Below are positions 25,551 to 39,500 of a stretch of DNA of 64,000 bases, piece after piece. Both the position numbers and the translations under genes were made by a program. The stretch is from positions 22,184,599-22,248,598 of the forward strand of contig NC_091933.1 of NCBI RefSeq assembly GCF_041260155.1, in the 5' to 3' direction. The stretch comes from Ptychodera flava. Taxonomy: Eukaryota; Hemichordata; Enteropneusta; Ptychoderidae. Below the pieces are notes generated by a model. It had not been told where the DNA came from. It was given only the letters and a program-made list of their open reading frames with translations, and ran no database searches. How positions within the stretch are numbered: the stretch's first letter is position 1; each line of letters begins with the position of its first letter.

Positions 25551-26587
25551 ATCAGATGGACACTCAGATAGTCCTAAAGCTTCTTGAGAATTTCTATTAC
25601 AGTGATTTGAAATGCTGGTTGCTTTCATATTTGGTTCAAAGGTAAAAACTCTATAAATATGAAAAAAATTAGCAGAAGTTAGAAGTTACAAAAAGTTCTA
25701 GCGAGCGAAACATAATATCTGGAATAAACAAATACATAATCAATATTGAAGGCGTAGCTGCACCAAAATGCTAACACACTGTTGGTTTGAAGAAAAACAT
25801 ATAACTAATAACGCCATGAACGTCAGAAGTTCTACAGTGAATGGACCTTGATTTGGAACAACTATCAATGTGACTATTCAATGTAACTTGATCAGGCTGG
25901 TTTTGAAAATTGGGAATACAGCCTGACTAAACGCTCTTCTTGACTTAAGCATGTGACAATCTGTGGCAACTGTGCCATTTCTAGGTCTGTTTCACCCTGG
26001 TTTTGAAATTGTATGGTCTAGATGTGCACCAATGAAATAGCACAAACATGAACCTTAACATCATGTGGTAATGGGAGTGGGTTGAGCTATGATGGGGGTT
26101 TAAACTTACAGATCAGTTCGTCAAACAATAAAAATAGCAACAACTCATTAGTTACACAGTTTGCATAGACTGAAACACAACATCTGCCGACTGTCCTTTC
26201 AAAACTAAATTATTTGTTTACGTAAGTATAACCTAAGTAATTCTACCTCCACTAAAGCAGTCAACGGCACAGAGAAAGTGCGAAGTGAAAAGATGGCTGT
26301 ATATACAGGCTACTGTGCTCACATCAAAGTCTTGGATAATGAAATTGTGTGCTCAGCATGTATTATACAGGCATCGCTCTGAGTGGTTTACCCAATAGGC
26401 TACAAACACTGTACATATACATTAACTCGACAGAGTAATGTAAAGCTTCATCAAAAATCAACAATTTGATTTTTTTTAGAGATTTGAAAAGTTTCCATAA
26501 AGGCACTTTTAAGTTCATATCAGAAAACATATAGAAATTGGCATGAACCTACAAGTCTAAATGGTATTTCCTCACGTAAAATTTTCG

Positions 26588-26602
26588 CCACTAGAGGGCG
26601 CC
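26588..26602 (+). promoter_or_regulatory. CTCF-like motif
   Basis: CCACTAGAGGGCGCC matches the conserved bilaterian CTCF core (CCASYAGRKGGCRS) in forward orientation, about 0.9 kb beyond the LAP2 stop codon. Binding is inferred from the motif only. Confidence 0.5.
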
Positions 26603-27530
26603 CTGTTACCACCTCACCACGGCTCGTTCAGTTCAGTTGATGTATCAAAACAATCTGAAGTCATTACAGCTTAGTAATATTTGCTATGTTAGAAAAAGTA
26701 TATTCGCATTCTCGTTTTTATGATTATACAAACTTATAAATGTTAGAAACAGCTACAGGATACTATTTTGCTTATTGGCGTTGCAACAACATGTTCATAA
26801 ATCTTGGATTTTAAGTACTACTATAAATTTTAGGCATTTCTACTCCATGCAACGTTCATGCATTTGAACACACTGCTCATATCTGCTGTGTCCTTAGGAA
26901 ACGTGTGAGTTAAATCGATAAAATTTTCTTCCTAGATCTTACAGATATTGGGAAGTCATGCAGTCTAAAACAGTAAACTTTTCAAAAGGCGAGAAAATTT
27001 TAGTTGTCATACCCAGTAGGCATGTACACAAAAACAAGATTCTTTTACGAGATAAAATCACACCAGTGCTTCTCTAAATTGCCTGCAGTGAAGACACTAG
27101 CTTGCTGTCATGAGTAATGGTCAGGTGGGCCGATTTCTATCACAGCCTGGCAACACGCTCTGCAAGACATTCAATGTTGAGTTGACTGAGTGTTATGTGA
27201 GAAATATTCAAACACAAGATCGTTTATGAGTGAACACACTGTGCATGCAGCGCATTAGCACCGGCCGCACAAGATGCACCGGTGATAAGTGTTTAGTAAA
27301 GGGCAAAATGAGCTTTAGAAATTTTGAGAAGGGTTATGATTGTCATCGGTTTAAAGCTAGGCAATCGGCTCTATTCTCTGGGAAAACTGAGAGAACTGGG
27401 GAAATGACATGAAAAAAGTGGATGAAATTGTGCCCCTATGAGCCCTGCACAACGACTGCACATAACTTCAATTTAAAACAAGGTGATCAAAATGCATGTC
27501 TGTCGGTCAACTTTGGTCATATGCCGCCCT

Positions 27531-30500
27531 TCACTCCACTTTCATTTTGCTACCGCCTGGCAAACTCTCTGGAATCTTCCTCTGCGGCAAACTCTCCATG
27601 TTGTACAGGATGAGGAAGATGAAGAGCGCCACCAGGAGCAGGATGATGATCTGCACAAAGACCGGAATCAACCTCTTCTTGAGTTCAGGTGTCGTTGTTG
27701 AGGTTGTCGTCTGCGTCTTCGTAGTCTGAGCGGTGTCACTGACCATCGTCCCCTCCTCTGACGAACTCGTCCTCTTTGTCTGCTCTTCTGTGACCTGTGT
27801 CACGTGGAGGGACTTCTTTGTAACCTCTCTTTTCCTGACTTGAGTTTGCCGTCTGTATAAGTTTTGCAAAGGAATAAACGATGTTGGAGTATGCACTAAA
27901 ACAAGATCCTCAGATAACAGAACAGACCATCCAGTTGTTCTTGACAAAAATAAAAGCTACCGACAAGGACTACATTCCAAGCAACAAAGCTGTTATCTTT
28001 CATACTACTTTTGGTCAACTTGATAAAGTTACCAGTGATATGATTTTTTTTGCTTTGATGGAAATTTGCTCTGTCTATAGCAATAAAGATCAATGGCAAG
28101 TTTTTTGAAGAGGATTTGGATTATGTCAGAAATATTGTTGCAAAGAACATGAAAGCGATATCACACAGTATTCACTCTTGTGGAATTCAACAGTCTGAAA
28201 ATAATAATAATTTATACTGCACACACCCTTACTGACTCTAATGAACGCAAGTCAAAGGGATACAGTTGTCGGAACTGCGCTCACAGGTCGTATGGGACCC
28301 ACACGACCAATGTAAACACTGTACCCAAGATACGATGGTGATTAATGAAAGTTAAAACATATCTGTCATAATCTACATCGTATAATTTAAATGTTGCAGC
28401 TATGATGATGAGGTGCATCTAGATATCATGCATGAAATAAATTATTTGTAAACAAAAAACTCGCACGGGTGCAGTGCCGACGACTGTTTCCCTTTACAGT
28501 ACATTTACCAATGATTTTGACGATGAGATACAGCTGGATATTGATACACTACCTAATTAGGTTTGTCAGTTTGCTCGCGAATTTACCCTTTTAGTGGTCA
28601 ACTTTTACAACTTTGCGCCAACATCAGACAGACTAAAACAGCAGGTGACGCAGCAAGATGTCTGTAAACTAATTTACTATGTAGTATGTTTATATCTTTA
28701 CAGCAGCTATCAGTTTCAATGGTGACACACACACAGAAACTGGTTGCCAAGCTTTACATGCAGTTCAAAGTAAAGTTTGTTCATTTTACACATCACTCTA
28801 TTATTTTTGAAGTCATGAACTTTATTGATATTCAACTACAAAGAACACTGTCCTCCGAGTCTAAATTTGCAGTAACGTCGTTCTTTTACCACCTCTCCGT
28901 GAATTTGAACTGCTTGTAAAACTTGGCAACCAGTCTGTGTGTGTCACCATTGAAACTGATAGCTGCTGTAAAGATATAAACATACTACATAGTAAATTAG
29001 TTTACAGACATCTTGCTGCGTCACCTGCTGTTTTAGTCTGTCTGATGTTGGCGCGCAGTTGTAAAAAGTTGACCACTAAAGGGAAAATTCGCGAGCAAAC
29101 TGACAAACCTAATTAGGTAGTGTATCAATATCCAGCTGTATCTCATCGTCAAAATCATTGGTAAATGTACTTTAATATACTGGCAAGTGTGGGGTTACTG
29201 AAATGATAACTTTGTTTCCAGTCGATACTGCAATTAAGTAAGAGAAAACAATACGTTGACTGAATACTTACGTCACAACCTCTGTGTCTTGAGAGTTGTC
29301 TTCGTCAGATGAACTACCTAGAGAGGGGAAAAGAGCAACAGGACATTATGGGTTTTATTCCTATATACCCTCTGCATGACCTTGTGTGCAGAACTTGTCA
29401 TTAAAACAGCTGGAGATTGCACAAAAATCAAAAACTACACAATACAACACTGTCACAGCTTCATAAGCTTCATAGGATTGACAGACTGACAGGTACACTT
29501 AGTCTTTAACCCTTTAAGCGCCAAAGTCAATTTTAGTTGCCTTTATAAAATATACGCAATCTAAATTTTTTCAGATTTTTGCCAAAATTTTGATAAAACA
29601 GTGTAGACAATAAAATGTGATGTCCATTTGGTTTAAAATTGTCAAAAAATTACAGAAAAATTCATAAAACTTTGCAAAATGTTGCACTGAAACTTTGGAG
29701 GGAAAAATTACAGCACTCAAAGGGTTAAGCCTCCTATGATCTTGTATTATGATATCATCAAGTTTTCTCCCCATAATTACATATAAAATATTGATATTGT
29801 CAAGGACAGCATCAACTGTCTCTTCACTGTAACTTTCTCAATATCTTAACAGCTTACAATTTGCTTGCTGAAACTGTACTCACCTTCGTCACTGTCGCTG
29901 TAATCGTCAGATCCATTTGTCTGTTTCGATTCCTGAGGTCCATCTACTCGCAACCTAACCAGCTTGCGTTCATACACTGAACGTGTGCTACCTGGAGAAA
30001 AAAAACCAAAAACACATGCCGAAGGTCAGAGATGGAAATTTCTTTTGAATGTCAGTTTGTGAGAATGGCAAAAGAAAGACATGTACGGTACATGTACATG
30101 CATCAAACGTACTTGAACTTCTGCTTTGTGTATTTTTATGACTTTACCACAATGATGTACTTCAAAAAACATACACATATTTTCTTTCTCCTTTGTTGCT
30201 TCTGGACACTGACACAAGGTTATGCATTGTCATTGATTTTCACAAATATCTGTTGAACCTTTTAGAAAGTACTTGCTGGTACTATGACGGCAACTTTTGG
30301 AGGATATCAAAACAATAAACCTAGCTATGAGATAGAATACTTTACTGCTTTGCTAAACAAAGGAAAGGAAATTCACCAGCTGCCTCAGTTTTTTACAGAG
30401 AAAATCTACATTTTTTCTCTCTATTTAACTTTTAATGAGGGTGTATGGAATCAAACATGGACATGACCACTCTGATCTGAAGAAATTTGCATAATAGCAC

Positions 30501-33500
30501 ACTTTTGGAAGCTAAATATCAAATTTCAAAGTTGACACAAAAATCCAGTTTCACTGCTGAAATGATTGAAAACAGTATTTCATGGCCAGCATTACATTCT
30601 CTCAGCTCTGCTGGCCATTTGGAGGACAGATCATAACAAACTCATACCGGTGATAGGACCAGGTGACATGCCAAAATTTTTCAACTCTTCTGCAAGTTCT
30701 CTGTCTGACAAGTTCGCCACCTCTTTCTCGATCTCGATGTCATCCCTGTTGATGGTTCTCTGTGCTTTCTTTGTGGCTTTCTGCAGATAAAAAGACAAAA
30801 AGAACCAACGATGAAAATGGTCACTGTGTAGTGGGTATCCTGATTTTGTCATTTCAAACACAATTAACTTTGGATGTATTAGCCAAATAATTGCTGTCAC
30901 TGGCTTTACAATGTGAGCAACCTGTGGTGTGTAGCCCGCATGCCACATTTCTGCATTTCTCAGATAAAGCAGACAAGCGTGTTTTGGTGACTTACAACAT
31001 TTCTGCGAGCTTTGAGTCAATTTTGAAATCGCTGGAAATACATGTACCTTCGTGTCAGCTGTATGCCAGGACACGTAATGTGAAAAAAGTTTTTGTGTCG
31101 AAAAAACCTTTCTCACTCCAGTGACTCATCAGTTCAGTGTACCGAAAGCATACTCGTACAAACATTACATTCAACTGACCAGTTTCTTAACTATACCATA
31201 GACCCTCAAAAAAAGTTTTTCTCGAGGGTCTATGACTATACGAACATACTCCAGCAGTATTACATATGGTGTAGGTGCATAAAAATCCTATAAATGAGAG
31301 ATCAGAACTATGTAATTAAGAGAGCACACTGATGTAGAACTTGGAAAGATCCCCTTACAAACATGTACAGTCCACTCATAGTAGTTTCCATGTAAATGAG
31401 AGGTCAAAACTGGTCTTTAAAAAATTTACATAACTGTTGATAATTAAACATGCAAATCATATGCAAATCAACTTCATTTCCAACACCATGGCAATAAGAA
31501 AGAAAGGAATGAAGAACCACCTAAAGTTTTGTCTTTTGTCTTTGAGCATAGACCCTCGAGAAAACTATTTCTCGAGGGTCTACCGGTATGCTTCTAGTGA
31601 CTGTTTTGCAGTGTACAGAGTTTGAGGAGATCAAAATTTCAGGTATTTCAATGTAAAATTCTGTAACTTGTTGCATCTAATACTAGATTTCCTCAATAAG
31701 TGTATTCATTTACGCAAAGTGTATTCATGAATATTGTTTGAATATGCAAATTAACTTATGTTCATAAATGACAGATTTTATCATCAATGGAGAATAATGA
31801 TCCACCTAAAACTGAGCATCATGGTCCTTGTTGTTAGAAATATTATGTGCTGAATATTATCTGTCCTTTCGGAATCTCTCTCAACTGAAAACCAGACATC
31901 TCAGTGAGAGCTCTAAGCCCATGGTGTAAACCTTTGCTGCTCAGAGCATGCCTTCACAGCTGATCACTTACAACAAAGTCACAAGGTTGCCCACCCATAT
32001 ACTGCTACTGCTACTGCTAGGAAGTGATGAATTTCACAGGGCAATCAACAAGGATCTCAATCAAACCAAACTAATGAGCAACGAACACAATCATGTCACT
32101 TTTCCTGAACTGCTCTTTCTAACTGCATACTCCTGCTTTATCAAAATTGGGTAATTCTGGAAATAAGCCAGACACTGAAATCAAACTGAATTATCACATG
32201 TACGTTCAAGTTTGAAAAACAGTCACTGATATGCATCATTTCCTTCTGTATTGATCTACTGTTACTATATCAGGTGTGTTGCAAAGTTTAATTGTAGAGA
32301 AAGACAAAAAATAACTGCACTATGTCACCAATAATTTTGGCAAATGTATACGGTACCTGTAAATTAAGTTTAAATACATATTTGTCATGTGGCACAAATT
32401 GAGCATTTATAAAGCTTGATGAACGTTCCTTATTATCACCTTTCTGAACCTTATTATATTGCTGGTAGTAAACATGAAAAAAACGCCAACAAAATTGAAA
32501 CACACACTTCAATGATATCATCACAACGTCATTCTTGATCTGCTTGTGGTAAGTTTATAATTGTTTTTAACCAGTCATTCAATATGTTGCATTAAATTTG
32601 GAGAAACATGGATATCTTTGATTATGTTGCATGGTTTTATCTGTCAAATAAGCTCGAGATTATACTCTGGGTGAACTTTACAGAATTATTTTATCATTTC
32701 TCAGTGGTTTCCTCATTGCTGAGATGTCTTTATTTCATGATATCGACACAGTTGCTGTTTTATCGGGCTGCTGGTATGTGAGGTAATTGTACTATATAAA
32801 CATTACATGCCGAGTAAATGCTTGCTCTACTAGAATCATGAGAATGAGATTTGGCTTAAATGAAACCTATGTGTGATGGTATGCCATACATGTGCATGGA
32901 TTGGGATTTTCATTCAGTACTGGTAGATATGGAAGAGACCAGAATGGTTGGCCTGTGGTAGCCAACTGCTTACTGGACATGGCTAAATTTTTTAAAAATT
33001 CACAAGCACTTCCAGGCTCAGTCTTGCTAAAAGTCAGTTGGCATATAAATATCAAAATACAATAAACTGAGGGAATAAACATTGAGCAGGCTGTCCTGTT
33101 AGTGACAGACTGCTGCATAGAACATGGGGTGAATGCGATAGCCCACACTAGGCTAGCCAATAACTGCTGCCAAGAAGAGCCAAGCGACGGGGGCCAGTCT
33201 ATTACAGGCCATGAATTCACAGAATTTCAGAATTGCTACTATATTCAGAAAAAGTTAACAAAGAGTGAAATTTCATCAGAATAGTTGACAGCCATCTTTC
33301 TATTAAAAACAAGAATTATGAAGGTAATATGTAGTAAACTTTTAAAAAACATAGGGCCAACGTCCCTGAAGCTGCTATAGACATGGATACAAAATTCAGT
33401 ATTTCCCGACTGTATGAAATCATCTCACTAAGGTCATCCTAGGGACCTGTATACATAATATTAAAGCTGTCTGACCAGCGGTTTTGAAAAAATCCAAGCA

Positions 33501-36500
33501 ACCTAACAGTCGACAGAGCTCCACTTGCCTAGAGAATAACTTTTTGTGACGTATGTGTTGATGAAGAAGGTGGATATCTTTGATAGCTCATTTCAGGATG
33601 GCCTGACCAAAAATGGCAAAATTAGCTGCAAAAATACAAAATTGAAGATTTCATCATAATTTCAATATATTACATTAAGATAAACCCTAGGAACCTTTAT
33701 ACACAATATCAAAGCTATCAGATGAGTAACTTTGAGAAACAACAATTTTTGACCAAAACTGGCAAAAATTGACCGAAAAATACAAAATTGAAGATTTCAT
33801 CAAATTTCAATATAATCACACTAAGACAATCCCTAGGAACCTGTATACCAAATATCAAGGGTATCAGATAAGTAGTTTTTTGAGAACCAATTTTTTGACC
33901 CAAAATGGCAAAAATTGCCCCAAAAATACAAAATTGAAGATTTCATCAAATTTCAATATAATCACACTAAGACAATCCCTAGGAACTGTATACCAAGTAC
34001 TAACGGTATCAGACAAGTAGTTTTTGAGAACCAATTTTTTGACCAAAAATGGCAAAAATTTCGCCAAAAATACAAAATTGCAGACTTCATTATATCATAT
34101 TAAGTTCATCTTTGAGAACCTGTATACCAAATATCAAAGCTTTTAGACGAGTACTTTTTGAGAAATAATTTTTTTGACAATAAATGGCAAAAATTACCCC
34201 AAAAATACAAAATTGTAGATTTCATCATAATTTGAATATATCATATTTTTATCATTCCTATGAACCTGTATACTAAATATCAAAGCTGTCAGACAAGCAC
34301 TTATGATGAAATAAATTTTTGACCAAAATGACAAAAATTCTGTAAAAATACAATTTCCATATTTCATCACAATCTGAACAAATCTAAGTTGGGTCATCCC
34401 TAGGGACCTGTATACCAAATATAAAAACTGTTTGATCAAAACCTCATTTCTGTTCCACAACTCATTAAATAGTCCATAATGCAGGATTGGTGTACATTCC
34501 AAAACTACATATATGAAAGACCCCTAAAATCAATTAGTTAAAGGGGGGTTAGAAATTTCCCAAAACTATCTAACCCCTGCTCCGTTTGGCTCCATTTTTC
34601 GGAATCAGAACTTTGGAACCAGTCTGAATATCTGTCCCAAATATCAATGCAGTCTGTTCAGCGGTTTTTGACTTTTTGTCGTTTACGGAAAATGGACACT
34701 GAGTCTGTCTGACACCGGTTGAAGCTAACCCTATTCAGTGTTTCCCCTGGGTTCCAAAATCTTGTAGCAAATTTGGCTAGAAGCCCTAAAAAATTATTCG
34801 CCAAACCAGATATTCAATTAGCCAGGCCGATACCACTGATCACAAATGACGTCATTTCTTTCTCATGCGTGCTACAGACACGGCACGAAACCTGGTTCAG
34901 CATACTAGTTTTTTCAAACGAATCAGATATCCATTCTCGTAGCAGTTTAAAAGTAAAATACCCTCAGACTTGAGAAATATGTGCATTTTTTAGACTTCCA
35001 ATACATTTGCTTTACGCTTGAAGTTTAGCAAGCGAAGCTCGGACAGCGCGTAGCATATCAATGGCGCTTGGGTCAGGGGTCATCATCAAAGACGTCAGTG
35101 TGTATTCACAGCCAGCTTCAATCATGCCATGGATCGCGGAAATCACGGATCATAAATCCAAATGTTCACGTCTAGAACAGAACCGTAAAATATCAAATAT
35201 ATACCCTTTTGATATGGAGAAACATCTTTTTGTTTCACTGACGATCAAGTTAAATGCTCAAATATCGCGACAAGACTTGCGTATTTATTTGCACGATGTG
35301 AACGCGGAACTAGGCCGACTCGGCGGACGAGCGAGCGCTTCTCTGAAAGTCTGTATACGATGTCACGTCACAATACACCACGGTCCGTGATACACTGAAA
35401 ATTGTCGCGAATTTATATTTAAGGAAGCCAATTCACACAAGTTTCTAACGCCAGTAAAGGTATTTTCTTGTTGGCAGCAATACACCACGAACATTTTCGC
35501 TATTCAGGAGTGCCTTACTCGCTCTACGTTCTAAAAAATGTCATGCGTATGCTTTTGACCATGCATGCCGCTACCTTCCTTTCCAAATTCACGATCGACT
35601 TTCCTACATTGATCATAATTTTTCTTTCCATTTCATAGCTTTACTTGCGCTTAGAATGTGTGTTGTAGGGGTGGTTCCCCCCATATTGGTGGAGCAGCCA
35701 AAGTCAAAAAGGAAAGTTTGCCGTTTTGCTTAGTTTCACCGTCACTACGATCCTTCAATTCAATTCAGTGTTGACGATGACATGGCTGTCACTGCACGGA
35801 GTTATCTGTAGGCACACATTGCGCGTAGTCAAACCCAAAACTTCGCAACATTTTAGTCAACTAGTCATGATATACATGCGGTTATTGATTTGTGAGTTGT
35901 TTCGTTACAATTTTATTCATACTGTATGTGTTACAAATAGGATCTCCTGATGCATAAGGTCGGGGATGCACAGAGATAAAGCATTACATCTCAAGTTGAA
36001 TGCAGGACGTGCGCGCGGACAAAGTGATGACGTCATAGTGCAATTTTCGATTCGCAAGTTTGGCTAACTTTTGCCAAAATCTTCTCGCCAAACGCTATTT
36101 TTTCTCGCATTTGCGAATTGGCGATGGCGGGGCAGCGGAAACACTGCCTATATCACAACTTCAGAGATGTGATAATGACCTATGGTCATTATGTTAAAAA
36201 ATACCGCCAATGGCACTTGGACATAATGACCGCCTAGTATTATCGGCATTTATCAACAACCACACTCACTGTGAATTAGACAGACCACGAAGTCAATGAG
36301 CAACATATAGCTGAAAGACTATTTTTCACATTGCGATTTTAAGCTCATTTTTATGAGAAAAGAGACATGTATATGTATATGGAGAAAAAGCAGAAGACAT
36401 ATTTGTAAATTGTTTGTTAAGTGACAATCATATATGCATCTCTTGAAATTTTGTGGTTATAAGGTATAACAGTAGTGTAAGAATAATGAGGTATGAATAA

Positions 36501-39500
36501 GTTAGTAAAGCTAAGTTGACAGTAATTAAGATTACAAAATTATACACTAAGCTGGGGAAATCTGATTGAAATAAATGTTGAAAAGTAGCAAAGTCATGGT
36601 CATCTTTTGTCTAATACCTTGTGTAAGTTCATGAACTTTACATAAATCTTGCTATAGATTTGTTGCTAATGGGCAATAACTGTGTTTCAGATCATTTGAG
36701 AGCAATCTATCCATGACAGGTTTAAATTGTAATATACTTCTATTTAAAGGAGAGAAACTTCTCAAATAATTTTTTTCCCTGTAATTTGCTGTGAGAACAC
36801 ATGGACAGATGCTCAGGACTCTATGCTGGTGCTACCTTGATAACAACCTACAACTTGTAACGTCATTGTCTAACCTGTTCACCCCAATTTCCTGTAGACA
36901 GGTCCACACTCTCCATTGATAACAATTGGTTTGGGCCATACCATTGTAGTGAAAGACTGTAACATGTGAGGTTGTGGATACTTAATCTCTGGAATGTCAA
37001 GTCTGTATATTGACTCAAGGATGTTTACTTAACAAATGCCAAGGGTCATCTCAAAAGTGAGAATCTAAACTATGAAATATGTTTTTTTTAATGCTTTTGA
37101 TGCCCAAAAGACCATAGAAATCTCTTATACTTCGAATCAGCCATCCTGCATATTTCTAACATTCATCAAAACCTCATTCTGTTCAACAACTCATAAAACA
37201 GTCCACAATGCAGGATTGGTGTACATTCCAAAACTACATATATGAAAGACCCCTAAATCAATTAGATGAAAAGGGGGGTTAGAAATTTCCCAAAACTATC
37301 TAACCGGCGCTCCGTTTGGCTCCATTTTTCGAATTGGAACCTTGGAACCAGTCTATGTATCGGTATCAAATATCAACGCAGTCTGTTCAGCAGTTTTTGA
37401 CTTTTTGTCGTTTACGGAAATGGACGACATCAAACACCGGTTGAAACCACCTCTATATCACAACTTCCAGTTGTGATAAAAAAGTAGTTTCTCATAATCA
37501 TATTTTGCATCTACACAATAAATATAAAATCAGTAAGTACTGTGGTTCTCAAGATATTTGAGTGGACGGACATCCTCACAAACGGACATACATACACACA
37601 TACCTAGCTACATGCATACAGACTAGCCATGGACGCCGGACGGATACACATCCCAATAGCTTCTATAGACTATACCCCCGGTAGTCTATTGTTGCTAACA
37701 AATCAAAGATTAAAAATATCCACACAGTGGGAAGAACCCATCAGTCTATATGTGCTAGGCTATGGAGTTACAGGTAGTTGGAGATGAAGTAGGGTAGGCT
37801 ATCCACTTATTACAGTCTACTAATGATCTTGCAATGGCCAATTTGGGACAGTACTGAAGAATCTGTTATGATAATTTGGTGATTCCCCCCATGGAGTGAT
37901 AGGCCACGTGTACAACTATTCTGGGTTTCAGATTGCAATGTAAACCAGGAGGTAGATATTTTTAACCTGAGCATCTGGTGTCCTATAAAATTTAACTCGC
38001 ATATTTTATGGAACTGCATCTCAAGTTCAATGTTGTGCCTCAACTTGCTTAATGGAGTCAACCAGCAGAATCCTTAAACTTTCTACATATATGCTGATTT
38101 TTATCAGACATTTCTTTGTATGAATTACAAAACATAAAAAAATTTGTTTTTGTCAGACAGCGACTTTCTGTTTAGCTCCAAGCTATTAAATGCAAACTGC
38201 ATGTCATCACTTTGAGTATCCTGTATCAATCTTCAACAAATTCCATCTGTTTATGACCTCTTACTCTTTACCAGTCAAGGCAATAGTGTCAAAACCTTAA
38301 GTAATAATGATAACAAGTCCACAATGTTACATGTACATGTATCTACATGTTCCCATAAAATCATTCTGTTCCTTGTTTATATAATGCCATTGCAGTTTTT
38401 AACATTCCAATTTTAATGAGACAAGTGAAAATTTTATTTTACTCTTCCTGACATGTAGTTCTAAAAGCCAAACAATGACTCTAGGCATTTCCCCTAGCTA
38501 AGATCTGTATTGATTATTTCCTTGCACTTACTGTAAAATTTTGTAAGCTATAAGTACTCAAAGTTTTCACAGAAAGAAGAACATGTATGGTAAAATAACT
38601 GGAAGAGGAACTGAAATGACCCCAAGGAATTTTCTGTTGTTTCTTGTGTCCTGTTTAATCTAAGGCAAGAAGTTCATAAGATAAGGTAATTTTAAGAATT
38701 CATTAAATTTGTTTGCGACATTTGTTTTGTAGAAATCAGCAGTCTGAATTTGTGAATTATTTGACACACATAGCACTGGTACAACAAAATACAAACTATG
38801 AGGACCCTCTGAAATGGAGATTTTCATTCAGAGGCACTCCCTCATGTCATCACACAGGGTTTGAAGATTAATCAGTAAATTCACAGCCGCATATCACTGG
38901 AGAGTGGCTTTTTTTTTTCCACATGAGACGTCACTGTACATGTAGTAAAAATAGCAAAACACTTCATCCTGATAGTGATAACACTCAATCCTATGACGAA
39001 TTTCAGCAAAAAAATTTACAAACATGCGTGTAAATTATTTAGATATAACAAACTTTCTGGTTGTTAATTATGAAAAAAAAATGTGGTTATGTCACAATAC
39101 TTATTTTCACAAATATATGTAGAAACATAGAAATAGGACCTTCAGGTGGGTTAGTATGCATAATATTTACTTTATCAATTTGGTTTTTTTTTTTCAATGG
39201 TTAAAAAATTAAAAAAGTTATGAGAAAAGACAGCCAACAAGGGAACAAGATGAGAAATACAGTACCACTGTATCTGAATGGTGAATTCCACACAAATGTG
39301 CGAGTGATTGAAGTCGCTAGATGGGAAACATGCAAGTCAAAGCAATGTTCACTGATAAAAACAGCTTACCCACCATCAGATTTTTCACATAGAAGTCAAA
39401 CGAGAGAAGGCGGATCAACCTCACACGCCGCAGATAGAAATTCATTTTGTCTTCATCACCACTTCCAGAAAACGAATCACATCACAGAATTAAAATCCAT

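Larger units (their letters stand above)
24544..27530. other. Intergenic region 3' of LAP2
   Basis: No recognised exon. It contains a family B repeat (25199-25550) and a strong CTCF-like motif (26588-26602). The LAP2 3' UTR must start at 27530 and run leftward, but its end was not identified. Confidence 0.4.

Noticed and set aside
33718-34502. Repetitive frames on both strands resembling a repeat protein
   Set aside because: They follow the 145-bp tandem monomers and shift frame between monomers; no coding pattern.
34719-35390. Two frames inside the hAT-like insertion as a possible transposase
   Set aside because: Short, with no hAT catalytic or zinc-finger motif visible; treated as non-autonomous.
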